Below the pieces are notes generated by a model. That model had not been told where the DNA came from, searched no databases, and was given only the letters and a program-made list of their open reading frames with translations. Shown here in pieces: positions 46,001 through 56,800 of a DNA stretch of 64,000 nucleotides (its first letter is position 1; each line of letters starts with the position of its first letter). Made by a program: the position numbers and the translations under genes. Source of the DNA: Asterochloris sp. CNOR1 (Eukaryota; Chlorophyta; Trebouxiophyceae; Trebouxiales; Trebouxiaceae); NCBI GenBank assembly GCA_963969365.1, contig OZ017757.1:2294001-2358000 (forward strand). The letters run 5' to 3'.

Positions 46001-47617
46001 AATAATGCCCTGGCTGGACATTGCCGGGAAGATACTGATTGGGCAGGCAAGCTTTGGATGCTTCCCTGAGGAGCTGTGTTTTCCAAGTTTGTCAACATTC
46101 ATTGTGGCTTGGCTCTGCCAGGCTCGCCAGCATCGAGGTGGCGTTCTGCAATGCTTGCTTGGAAGCAGCTGCCAATTCAAGTCAAGTGTTGGCTGGGCAA
46201 CTGGCTGTGCAAGCTGCTCTTACTGTTGGCTAATGTGTGCATGAATTGGCTGAAAACTGCAGGACAGTTTGGTGTCATCTGCTGCAGGTCAAGGTGTCTC
46301 TGCAGCCTCCTTCCTGTGTGGACCTGATTGATGCCAGGTCCAGCCCTGCTGGCAGCCCTTTGGAAACCCCCAAGGCTTCACTGGCCACTCAACTGTGAAA
46401 GCAGTGCAACGCTTGCATCACAGGGATTGCTGTTCTGCTTTGCAGGCGGTTGCTGGTGAGTTCATGGGCTGCTGCAGCATGCCACAATCTGATGAGGGTC
46501 CCTTTGCTTGCCCGCAGGAAATTGCCGATGAGGCCCAGGGGGAGAACGTGCTGGTGGTCACGCATGGAGACGCAGTGAACGCGTCTGTGTCGCGGATCTG
46601 GCCCTGGGCCATTGTGCACCCTGTGACACACACGGGCTACACGGTGGCCTCCAGGGAGCGCAGACCAGGTCAGCAACTGCAACAGGACTGCGAGGACAGT
46701 GCTGACGTGCGATGGCACTGCCATGACGGTGCTACAGGATGCACACTGGTGCACGTGGTGTGCATCTTGTCTGCAGCTGGGGTGGTACGCGACACCCAGG
46801 CTGCTGATCCGTCACGTGCACTGCCTCCAGGGAGCGCAGACCAGGTCAGCAACTGCAAGAGCACTGCAATGACAGTGCTGCCTGCAATGACACTTGTATG
46901 ACGGTGCTACAGGATGCACACTGGTGCACTTGGTGTGCATCTTGAATGCAGCTGGGGTGATACGCGACCACCCAGGCTGCTGATCGGTCATGTTCACCGA
47001 GCAGCTCCGCACCAGGGTGCACACCTGCTCTCTGTTGCAGATGGCAGCTTAAAATTGCACAGCGCAAGGACTGCACCAGTCTTTAGGGGTGCCTGCATGG
47101 CACATTGTCTCCTGATGCCTGTTGCTTTAACGAGCCACTGCATCTCAAACTGTTTGCAATCAGCAAAAAATTGGCCTCCCGTTGAATGCTGCCGACTTCT
47201 GCATTTGTCTCCTGGTGAAGCTGGCAGCTGGAGGTGATCAGCATCCAGGTATCTGTGCAGCCTGGCGCTGCCTCCGCTGCAGATAGACAAAGGTATCGGT
47301 GGTGCATGAACACATGCTACTTCGTGGTGTGCATCACTAGGCATATCTGGTTGCTGGGTGCAGATTGCAAGTGCAGCAGGTGGAACCATTCCCAATATTG
47401 TCTGGCCTGGCTCTGCAACCCTTCTGTTGCTCCTGCTGCAGATGGCAACTGGAGCAGATGGCGCATGGACACCCGCAGCGGCGAGGCTGGAGTGTGGTGG
47501 CGCACTGAGTTGCAGCCGGCCTTTCATGTATTCAAGGCGGGCCAAACCATCTTTGGCGTGGGGCAGCACATTATTGGCGGGGTGCTCCACATTATTGGGC
47601 AACTAAAGCCATTCTGA
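43053..47617 (+). CDS. histidine phosphatase superfamily (phosphoglycerate-mutase-like)
   Basis: Eight exons join in phase: 43053-43154, 43592-43693, 43974-44045, 44342-44409, 44718-44802, 45513-45722, 46518-46668 and 47442-47617, giving 322 residues. The phosphoacceptor motif VVMRHGQR is in exon 2. Exon 4/5 carries VSPFHRCLQT, the conserved Arg-containing second motif, and exon 7 has the second catalytic His in LVVTHGDAV. The ATG at 43053 is followed by an Arg/Pro-rich leader and no signal peptide. The final exon is enriched in Gly/His/Ile repeats (VGQHIIGGVLHIIG). The fold suggests a phosphatase or mutase acting on small phosphoesters or phosphoproteins; substrate cannot be read. The insert between exons 5 and 7 (FLNPHIMVKKGASVPAGH) resembles the longer eukaryotic members rather than glycolytic enzymes. 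Confidence 0.85.
45290..45430 (+). repeat. two degraded copies of the exon 6 start
   Basis: Exon 6 begins GTGCCCCTGCAG then TTTTTGAACCCCCACATCAT. Upstream copies are CTGCCCCTGCAGCTCTTGGA with CACGCATGTCATGGGCAC (45292) and ATGCCCCTGCAGCTCTGGGA with CTTGCACAACC (45396). Both keep the full acceptor. Confidence 0.75.
45830..46090 (+). repeat. two degraded copies of the exon 6 3' half
   Basis: Exon 6 contains GATTGGACAGACAAAG then TTCTATCGCTTCCCTGAGAA. Downstream, 46038 reads GATTGGGCAGGCAAGCTTTG with GATGCTTCCCTGAGGAGCTG. A weaker copy near 45855 reads GAGTGCTTCCCTGGGAAGCTG. Both are in intron 6. Confidence 0.7.
46640..47000 (+). repeat. tandem duplication carrying the exon 7 donor
   Basis: GCCTCCAGGGAGCGCAGACC followed by AGGTCAGCAACTGCAA occurs at 46648 (end of exon 7 with its donor) and again at 46827. 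ATGACGGTGCTACAGGATGC and GTGTGCATCTTG then recur at 46723 and 46897. The unit is about 175-180 bp and highly similar, so the duplication is fairly recent. Confidence 0.9.
47265..47330 (+). repeat. degraded copy of the last exon start
   Basis: 47267-47310 reads GCTGCCTCCGCTGCAGATAG ... GGTGGTGCATGAACAC. The real exon reads GCTCCTGCTGCAGATGG ... AGATGGCGCATGGACAC from 47428. Acceptor and exon start are both duplicated, about 165 bp upstream. Confidence 0.65.
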
Positions 47618-47842
47618 GACGGCGCTCTGCAGAACAGTATGTGGCTAGTGTATGCAGTCACAGGTCATCTGCCCCACTGGCAGCTTGGAAGTCATTCACT
47701 CAGGGACTTTGAATATTGTACACGCACAGAAGTAGGCGGTGGTTCAACAGAAGTTCCTCACAACCACTGGCCATGATCACAGGCAGAGTGTAGCATCAAA
47801 TGGAGTCAAATAATCAAACATTACAAGAACACTGTTCATGAC
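47618..47842. other. convergent intergenic spacer
   Basis: 225 bp between the stop codons of the histidine phosphatase (+) and BMT2 (-), AT-richer than its surroundings. No gene is seen here; both 3' UTRs must lie in it. Confidence 0.4.
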
Positions 47843-49336
47843 TTATCTGTCCAAACTTACAGCAAACTCATTTGTCTTGCTGCCATCCCTGGCAAGCCGA
47901 GGAGGAGGGTCTCCAAACTTCTTCCGCAGCTGTGGCTCAGCAGCTGGAGGATCTATAGCCTTGGCGCACATGAACGCCACTTTAGGACTTGACTTCTTCC
48001 TGATCACCTGCAGACACTGCTAGATTGAGGCGAGAACTGGATTGAACCTGTCAGATTATCTCACCTGTAGACCCAGTGCTGCCAGAGCGTTTTCAAAGTG
48101 CTGCCAGGTCATGAAGGGGGAGCTGTCCAGACAGCGGAGCGGTAGCATCACAAAGGCAAGCCCTCCCGGGCGCAGGTGCGCTCGCATCTTGCGCAGCATG
48201 TCGCCTCGCTGCGCTGCTGCAGCAACAGCCACACAGTCTTTGAGCAGCATATGGAGCTATCCCCGCCACAAACACAGCAGCAAGGCTACCACCTCAAGCA
48301 GAATGAATCGGTGGGGGAAATGGAGCTGTCCTGAGTCACCAGGAGATTCTGACTGTTTGCACCAGTCAGCAGGACGCTTGGTGTCCAGTGCTCACCTGTG
48401 GGCATGCAAATTACAACACCGTGCTGCACACGACAACATGGCAGTAGGACCAAGGGGGCAGGAATGTGATTATCTGCATTGCTCTGCCGCCGGAAGCACG
48501 CTTCTGCAGCCATGCAGCCGCCCAATGTTCACCTGTGGGAACGCAATTGAGGACCATGCTGCACACTACGACCTGGTAGTGGGGCCGAGGATGCAGAGAA
48601 AGGAAGTCCTGCTTCTGGATGCTGGGCAGACAGGGGCGGAGATCAATGGCTCTTGTTTCCAGCCAAGGGATGCTGAGCAACTGCGTATTGACGGCTCCGA
48701 TCTGCAGCAGGGCAGCGGTTGACAGCTGTGGCGGCTCATCATCCCCATGATACAGCTTCCTGAATGAGGCACGACACACACACACACACTATGCCGCTTG
48801 TCTGAGGAGAAATGCATGCAGCACTTTTGCGCAGCCGGCAGGCAGAGCACAGTGGGTGGCGGGCAGTGTGCACCCCAAGCACCACCAAGGCAGCCCAGTC
48901 CTAAGTTGAGGCAGGAAACTGCCCATTTTGCACTCTCAGCTGTCTGCAACACGGCACCAGACCTCACCTCCAGCAGGGGCAGAGGAGGCTGCCCCTTGGA
49001 CGGGCGCAGGCCCAGCTCTGTGAGGACTGAGAACACCCACTTGCTGACGCGGTGCTTGGATGTTGTGAGCTCTGAGGCTGCCTGGTAGGCAGCCCTGCCT
49101 CCCAGCTCTGACACCTGCTGGTCCAGCTTCTGTGCTTTGATTGCATCTCCGCTTGCTGCTGCCTCCTCTGCCTGCACCAACCATTCCCTTGGCTGTATTC
49201 TGCCAGTCAAGGAGGGGCTTGCACAGATTGCCACCTGGTGGGTGAGTTTGTGGAATGAGCTGGTGAGAAATCGAGCCCTCTTCATGCTCTTCACAGGGGC
49301 CACCAAGGGTTGTGGCTTGCGTTTCTTTGTGCCCAT
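47843..49336 (-). CDS. BMT2: 25S rRNA adenine-N1 methyltransferase (BMT2 family)
   Basis: Four exons join in phase on the minus strand: 49336-48968, 48701-48533, 48216-48065 and 48007-47843, giving 284 residues. Diagnostic stretches of the Bmt2 family: SELGGRAAYQAAS, a SAM-binding start PLPLLEIGAVNTQ, then ETRAIDLRP and FLSLHPRPHYQVVVCSMVLN with the VPTG that usually precedes RG.ML (here AAQRGDMLRKM). LRPGGLAFVMLPLRCLDSS follows. Yeast Bmt2 makes m1A2142 in 25S rRNA in the nucleolus, and the N-terminal KKRKPQPLVAPVKSMKRAR is a plausible nuclear/nucleolar signal. The ATG at 49336 starts MGTKKRKP. It lies divergent from the quinone reductase gene with 383 bp between starts. Confidence 0.88.
48368..48450 (-). 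repeat. degraded copy of the BMT2 exon 2 3' edge
   Basis: Plus-strand GTGCTCACCTGTGGGCATGC at 48387 matches ATGTTCACCTGTGGGAACGC at 48525, followed in both by ACC(G/A)TGCTGCACAC.ACGAC.TGG.AGT. In translation (minus) MPTGEHW vs VPTGEHW. The copy lies downstream of the exon in transcription order and carries a duplicate GGTGAGC donor. Confidence 0.85.
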
Positions 49337-49719
49337 GCTGAGCAAGAACAGACACTGTGACAATGTCACACATCTTATCGAGACAGATAGGAGCAGTTTT
49401 CTAGTAGGGTTGTGCCAGAAGTCAAACACATCACAGCGCTCGAAGGCCTGATTGTTGATCTGTGCCCAAGCGACTGAAGGCAGAGTACCACCTTGATCGT
49501 CGAAAGCCGTCTTAAGCAGCTGCCTGCCTGCCTAAGGCATGCGGAGCAAGCCCACCAGCGGGGGTTGCAAATGCAGTGATTCCAAGAGGGAGCTCCAGAC
49601 TTCAGCAGTGCCACTTCTCTGAAACAACCAGCAGACCCAATTCAGCACAATGCATGTTCGATAAGCAGCAGCAGCAAATGATGGAGCGTGACCTCTACTG
49701 AGCGTTTGACATAAGCAGC
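49337..49719. promoter_or_regulatory. shared divergent upstream region, BMT2 / quinone reductase
   Basis: 383 bp between two start codons on opposite strands. It must carry both 5' UTRs and promoters. No unmistakable TATA box or motif pair was identified. Confidence 0.4.
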
Positions 49720-52700
49720 ATGGCATTCAAAATTGCTGTTATATATTACTCCCTTCATGGCGTCCTAGTCACTCTGGCAAACATTATTGCAGCAGGAGCC
49801 CGCACGGTGAGCAGCCAGCATGCTGGTTGTTGCTGCATACTGCACCTGCCACATGCTTGCCGGCAATGCCAAGCCCGCTCAAGCAGCCAAGCTTCAGAGT
49901 CGTCTGCTGCAGCAGCAGCTGCATAGCCAGAAGTGTGCACGTCCAACTTTTGGAGCATGCTGCTCTCCTGTGTGCACCCTCATGCATCGCAGCGTCTGCT
50001 CTCCTGTCTGCACTCTCACGCATCGCAGTGTCTGCTCAAGCAGCGGGGGCACAGACAGGTTTGCGTACTGTCAAGCCACCCGACTGCATGGCTTTCTCCG
50101 TGTCCTCCCTTCACAAGCTGCACCCTCTGCTGCCTAGTCAGGGCTGTGCAGGCTCCACGCCCTGGAACCTCGGCATCCCCTGTATGCCATGCCCCCTCAC
50201 AGGCTGCACTGTCCAGAGTTACAGCAGGTGCACGACCTCAGCAACTCGACCTGCCCCGTCTGCACTTGGGCATGCTGCCCTGGTTGCTGCTGCAGCATGG
50301 CGGTTGCTTGAGCCAGGCTCCAGAGCACTCCCTCCCCGGTGTGCACCTTGACAGGCTGCTCTGGTTGCTGCTGCAGTACGGCAGCAGCTTGAGCCACGCT
50401 CCACAGCATTCCTTGCCTGGTGTATGCTGACAGTCTGCTGCCCAGCCCCATGCCCTGCTGCTGCAGATTCCCGGCGCAGAGGTGACCGTGTACCGAGTGA
50501 AGGACCCTGTCAGAGGGGACGACCCAGGGGAGTTTGATGACGGAGTGCTGGAGTCACCAGTCATCACTGAGAAGGTGAGATGTGAAGGACCCTGGTAGGG
50601 GGCCTTTCCCCACCAGTGGAAGTTGTTGAGGGAGTACTGGAACTGGCAGTCATCACTGAGAAAGCGGATGGCTATGTCGATGCAAATTGACGTCTGCTGC
50701 TTCCTGGTGCAATGGGATGGTGCATCGGTATTGGGTCGGGCGCCGCGAACATTGCCTGGGGGCGAGCCACCACTGAAAGCAGGGGCTGGGTGGAAGGTCG
50801 TTGAGGGCACATAGGTTGCACTGCTGGGGTGCTGTAGTCTCATGGCGGCAGGCTGCAGGTGCCATTCATCACTTTCATGTGTGACCTGCTAGACAGTCAG
50901 CGGCCGGCAAGCATTGTCGCGGGAAGTGACTGCACATCTGCCGTCCAGGACCTTGGGAGGCTTCTTCTCCACAGAACATGCTCAGTCCTGCATTTATGCA
51001 GGCAATTATGCAGGCGGGGGTGCCGCCCATGCCTCGCCTGCTGCATCCTGCACGCGGCTATGAGGCAGCGTGCTGAGGCCGCACCCTTCCTGTACCGCTC
51101 ACTGGCCTGCATGCTGTTTCATTTGCATAAAGTGGTTCTTGAGTAGTCTTTGTTGGGTCTCATTCAGGGCCTGCTGCCCATGCACAGCCACGATCACTGC
51201 AGGCTCCACAAACACACAATGGCACTCGAATAGCCTGCAGGCTTCATTCGTTGCTTGCTTGCCATGCCCTGCCACTGCTCCCGTCCTCAGCAGGCTGCCG
51301 ATGCGGGGCCTTGTGGTGGTGCACCCACCGCACCCTGGCTGCTGTGCCTGCCGCTGTGCTTCACATCGGATGTTTGCCTGGGGGTCCTTGAGGCGGTGGC
51401 AGCTTCACATACACCGACGCTTGATCGTCGCAGCACAACTGCAGTGGCCAACAAGCTGCACCAGAGCGGCCTTCAAGCCGCGTCACAGGCAGAAGGCATG
51501 TCCACCCACACCCTAGGCCCAGTGACGCTCTGACAGCGACACCCTGCTTGGTGTGCCCTGCAGGCTGTCCTGGAGGCTGATGCGCTGATCATCGGCGCCC
51601 CCGGCCGCCAAGGGGGCATGTGCGGGGAGATGCGCCTGTTCCTGGACACGTGGGCCCGCCTGCAGGCCAAGCAGAAGGGAGGCACCTATGGGGCCCTGAA
51701 GGTGCCTGCAACAGGGATGTGGCTGCTGTGAGCTCGCGCCAGGGTTTGCCTGTGGGGTTGCTTGCCTGTCTGCTGGGGACACCTGGGAGCCACATGGCGA
51801 GCCCTCGAGGTCAGCATGCTCATGCAGGCTGAAGACGGGCTTTGATCTCATGTTGGTGACCTCCCCAAAGCTGCTGGTCAAGCACTGCTGGTGTGCACGT
51901 CTGCAGGATGACGGGATGCAGTCGCTGACTCGAGTCTGGTTGCCTGAGGTGGCTCGCCTCACACAGGGATTGGATGCAGGCACTACCAGTGGTGGTCCTG
52001 CAGCAGCCTCCTCTTCCCCCTGCAGCTTAATGTAGGGGTCAACCGTTCCCTGTCTGCTGGGCACGCTGCTCCACCAGCAGCCAGTGTGACGGCAATGGTC
52101 TGGGGGTGATACCGAGCACTTATGCTGTTTTCTGACCCTGCACATAGCGCACTGTGGGCAGCGCATCCTACAGCATGGCAGCATGCTTGGAGTGCACAGT
52201 GCCCAGCTGATCAGCACACGAGGACAAGCAGAACTTCAGGGTCGTCGCTGCCATGGTACTGACGGATTGACCGTCAGAATGCTGTCTCGCCTCCCTGCAG
52301 GGGAAAGTGGGCAGCGCATTCACCAGTGTTGGTGGCACAGGCCGGGGCTTTGGGGGACACGAGGCCATCCTCCAGTCTTTCCATGCTACTTTCCTGCAGC
52401 ACGGCATGGTGAGCTTGACGTCACCAAGACCCTCTCTGGCTACCTGGGTCTCCAGTAATCTTAGGCTCACCTGCTCCCAGGGAAATTTGGGGAGCGACTC
52501 TGCAGGAGCGTCTCCCCTACAAGGCAGCCCTTGCATGTGAATGTGCTGCGGCTGGCTGGTGTGTGCATCTTTGGCACGTCACCCGCCTTTGCTGGTTGTA
52601 TCAGGCGTGGGGCTTGCTGGTGCATGCAGTTTTGTGCCGGCAAGGCAGCTGCCAGCAGCTGATGCTCCATGGATGCATGTCCCCCGCCGCTTCCCCAGCG

Positions 52701-53090
52701 AGTCCGGGAGCCTTGCATTATCTAATGGGTGTCCTGCTGCAGGTGTGTGTCAGTCGCCTGCTCAGCAGTATACTGCACTGAAGCACTGGTGGCCGCACCA
52801 CCTTAGAAATGGACAGCTCATCTTCCTCTGTCCCGCTTCAGGTGGTTGTCGGGAACCCGCCCAGCAACATCATGCAGGATGCTATCATGGCCTCCCCCTT
52901 TGGCGTGGTCATGGCAGGCAAGGAGTCCGCCCCCAGCCAGCCAGCGCTCAATGGGACAGAGGTCAAGCTGGCCTATGGAATGGGGGAGTGGACCGCCCAG
53001 ATCGCGAGAATGCTGCACGACGCTGATGTGGACCCACACCTGGAGAACCACAACCCCCGCCCTGCGGGTGGCCTCGGCACCAGCATCTGA
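49720..53090 (+). CDS. flavodoxin-fold NAD(P)H:quinone reductase (WrbA/FQR1-like)
   Basis: Five exons join in phase: 49720-49806, 50467-50574, 51564-51701, 52301-52408 and 52842-53090, giving 229 residues, near the usual length of about 200. The order matches plant FQR1: AVIYYSLHGVLVTLANIIAA (flavodoxin phosphate loop), IPGAEVTVYRVKD, LEADALIIGAPGR.GGMCGEM.LFLD, GKVGSAFTSVGGTGRGFGGH, and C-terminal SPFGVVMAGKES. Family members reduce quinones by two electrons using FMN. Several FMN-contact positions are atypical: HGV replaces YGH in the phosphate loop, GAPGRQGGMC replaces GFPTRFG.M, and TGRGFGGHE replaces the GSQGGGQET region. It could therefore be a divergent or non-catalytic paralogue. Exon 2 and the last exon are both echoed nearby. 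Confidence 0.85.
50578..50672 (+). repeat. degraded downstream copy of quinone reductase exon 2
   Basis: GTGAAGGACCCTG starts both copies (50497 in the exon, 50582 in the intron). They share GAGG..TACTGGA or CGGAGTGCTGGA and GTCATCACTGAGAA, 85 bp apart. The copy begins right after the true donor and lacks an intact donor of its own. Confidence 0.9.
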
Positions 53091-53320
53091 AGTACAGAAG
53101 TCCGTAGCAGCCTGAGCACCAGCGTATATACTTCAGACATTTGTAGCAGCCTTGGCACCAGCATTTGAACTTCAGGAGGATTCACTACAAGGACCCCCCC
53201 TCTTGGTGCCAAACAATGCACCAGCATCCTGCTGTGGTGCAGGTGTTGCATGATGCCTCTGTGGACCAGCGCCTTCTAGACCATGCCCTGGCGGTCCTAG
53301 CATCAGCATCCCAAGTTGTT
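53072..53320 (+). repeat. tandem copies of the gene's last codons, stop and 3' flank
   Basis: GCACCAGCATCTGAAGTACA (53078), GCACCAGCGTATATACTTCA (53117) and GCACCAGCATTTGAACTTCA (53156) are three units of about 39 bp; the first contains the TGA stop. Further on, 53246-53312 reads VLHDASVDQRLLDH, echoing MLHDADVDPHLENH of the last exon about 235 bp upstream. The echo phenomenon therefore extends past the stop codon. Confidence 0.85.
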
Positions 53321-53863
53321 GTGAGCTCAGGGCATCACAGCAGGTTGATATGCAACAGTGCATGCCATGTTCGCTTGAAGTACTATGAGTGTGCTTGCGG
53401 GTTTTGGAAGCGTCATGCTGCCTGACATGCCTCAAGAGAAAGGATTGCCCTTCCCGCATCTGTGGGACATGTCTGGCCCGCACAGGGATGAATATGGAAA
53501 CGTGTAGTGGGGAAAGCATCTGTTTTGGCGCCATGCAAGCATTAGACACAGGCACAAGGGTTTCCTGGTAGCTGCGGCCAAAGTCACTGCTTAAAGTTGC
53601 GGCCCCACAAGCGCACTGCGTTCGCACCCCGCATTAAATATTCTGCTGGACATGATGCAGGTGTTGTCGGCCTTGCATGCAGACTCTCTGCCCCCCCTGT
53701 GCACCGGCATTGCTGCTGACTTGACATGTCAGCAGGTCCACCGTCTTTGATGGGGCAGGCATATGCGGAGCATTGCATGGCTGCCGCCAGAGACAGAGCT
53801 GGCTGCTTTGACTGGACATGCCACATGCGGCTTTGTTATATATAACTTGTTGTCAAAGTTCAA

Positions 53864-56800
53864 GTGAATTGTGGTGGCTCAGACCCATCCGCGACAATTG
53901 TGCGGGTAACAGACAGGCAGAAATGCGGTGTCAAGCGCAAGGCGGTGCCAAGCGCAAGGCGGTGTCAGGAAGCACAGCGGGCAGCAAAACTGCCCAAGCA
54001 TTTTGAGGCTGAGCCTGGGCAGGCGGGGGCCTCTACGCGACCTAAGAAGATGGCGAAGCGGACAGGGGCACATCAGAAGCATGCCATCCCACCTGGTGCA
54101 GATGGGTCTGCACATTTGATGCCTTGCTGCTGCCCATGGTATGCATGGGAGGGTAGCATGCAGTGCGCAGCAGCGTGACCAGCAAGGGGAGACCACCAGA
54201 GCCTGTGAGTGGAGCATGTATGTGGCTGAGCTGGGACTGCTCCGCAGTATGCCAGCCTGGCCATGTCTTGGTGCATCCCGCAAGCAGCCCATCTCTCACA
54301 CCCTCAGGGGCCTGCTGCTGCTGAGCAACTGGAGGACTTACATGGCACACGGCTGCTGCAGGCCAGCCAGGCCCGAACACTGAGGGCCAGACCAACCTCT
54401 CTTCAGCAAAGCCTCCTACTGGGGGGGGACTGCCTGCACCAGTGCCCGAGCAGCAGCAGCAGCAAGCAGAGCAGGCTGCCGAGCCTGCCAGTACATCTGC
54501 TACTCCTGCTGGCCACGCAGCACAGCAGTCTGCATTTGCCAAGAAGGACAGGATGGAGCAGCAGCTTGAAGAGCTTCAAGCCAAGCTCGCTTTTGTACAG
54601 GCTGCTCTGCAGCAGCAGGTAGAGCAGCAGGCGCTGGAGGCTGCTGGCAAGCAGGCTGCCAAGCACGAACAGCAGCAGTCCAGCAAAAGATGGAGGAGCT
54701 GCAGGCGGCGCTTGCAGCCCTTAAGCAGGAGCGCAATGTTCTGCAGCAGCAGGTGCAGCAGCAGGCGCAAGAGGCTGCTGCCAGAGAAGCTACCCTGAAC
54801 GCTGCGGAGCAAGCTCGGCAGGCAGCTGAGCAGGAGAACGAGGCCCTGCAGTTGGAGCATGCTGCACTTGAGAAGGTCTGCAGCAGCCTGCAGCGTCAGC
54901 TGGCTGAGGAGGCTGCCAGCAGGCAGGCAATTGTGCTGGAAAGCGATACTCGGCTTCAGCGGGCAGAGCACCTGGCGCAGCTGGTGAGGCAGCAGGAGCA
55001 GGAGGCTGCTGCCAAGGAGGAGCGGCTGACAGCGCAAGCTGCCGCCTCAAAGGCAGCACAGCAGGCTGCCGACGAGCTGCATGCTGGCCTGAGGCGCCAG
55101 CTGGCCGGGGAGAAGGCCAAGAAGGCTGCGCTGGAGGCCGCTGAAGTCGCCGGGCAGGCCCGTGAGGCACTTCAGCGCCAGGTGGAGGGGCTGCAGCCAG
55201 CGCATGCTGCGCTTGAGTCTGAGTGCACCAGCCTGCGGGCGCAGAAGGCACGGCTGGAGCGCAGGCTGGCTGACCTGCAGCAGCGCTTTTATGAAAACAG
55301 TGGGGCGGCTGTGCGGGATCTGCGGGAGGCACACCAACAGCTGGCACAGCAGTACCGTGAGCGGGACGTGCTGAGGGTCCAGCTCTCTGCGCTCACCCAG
55401 CAGCCGGTGCTGGCCACCCCACGAATTGAGCAGCAGCAGGCTGAGCTGCAGCAGCTGCAAGCTCAGGCTGCGCTGAGACAGCGGCTGGCAGCTGAGGGTG
55501 CAGCGATGGGGCACCAGCATCAGCAGGGCAACTCCACCCTGAGTGGGCAGGTGAGGACCAGGCCCTCGGATGCCACTTGAGCAACATGCACTGCTTTCCA
55601 AGTGTCACAACTGTCATGGATGCTGCATGGACTCAGGGATGGCATGCACCAGCACTCACCGGTGCACTTGCATGATTAAAGTGCTTCCAACTTAGCAGGG
55701 TGGCCCAGGGCCTTCTGAGCTTCCTAGCCCCTTGTAGGGTGGACACGGGGCTGCCACATGGTCTGAGCATGAGCCCGCACCAGCTGCCGCCTCAGCAGGA
55801 GCATGGGCCACCCAGGGCGCACCATCTGAGGCTGTGCACCACATGGAGCAGCTTGGCAATGCTGGCCAGCAGCAGGTGAGGTGCTCTGTCCTCTCAGTGG
55901 TGGGGTGACAGGTGTATTTCTTGTGTGGTTCTGGCCCTTGGGATGTGTGGCAGGCCTTCTGGAGCAGAGCGGGCCGGGCAGGGGTTGGGGTGTGCCACCG
56001 GGCATCTGCCAGCCAGAAGAAGGTGGGACTCGTGCCCTCTTGGTGGTCAGTTGACAGGCGTGTTTCCTTCTGGCCCTCGGGATGAGTGGCAAAACGGGCA
56101 GTTTTCTTGTGCAGACACGCCCAGGCAGGGGAGGGGCCGTGAGACCTGCCTGATGCAAGCTGCTGCAGGAACAGGGTGTGGGCGCCCATCATCAGTAATC
56201 CCAAGACCTGTGTCTCTGCCAAACTCCTGCTGTGCCCCTGCTGCAGAGTATGGGGTGGCCGCAGCCGACCCTGCACAATCTACTCAATGGCTGGTTGAGC
56301 GGACCCATGCTCCCAACCCTTGACCCGCAGCTGATGCTGCTGCACCACCACCTTTGCACCTCTGCTGCGGCAGCAGCTCTGAGCGGCCAGGGCGGCCAGG
56401 GCCTGTCTAACAGCCAGCAGCCGATGCATGGCGGCCAGGTGGGACACTATGAAGGTCCATGCGTGCTTGTGACAGTGTCAAGGTTGCCATCGGCGTCTCC
56501 TGTGGTGCAGAATGCTTGCACTGAGGGGTTCTGCTGCAGAGTTCATGCTGCGTAGTCTTGGCATGGAGCATCTCCAATTTGCAGCCTCGCCTTCCAGCGA
56601 TGCTCCTTGTGAGTCCTGCTCTTGCCCTGCAGGCCAGGGCAGGGCCAGCTGTCAGGGCTGCACAGCATGATGCAGCGTCAGCCACCCAGCAGGCAGCAGC
56701 TGAGGCAGCAGAGCATGACGTTCTGGAGCCGCTGCCTGCTGCAGCCCCTTGCAAACAAACAAAGAAGGTGAGTAAGGCGAAGTAAAAGTTCATGTTCATG

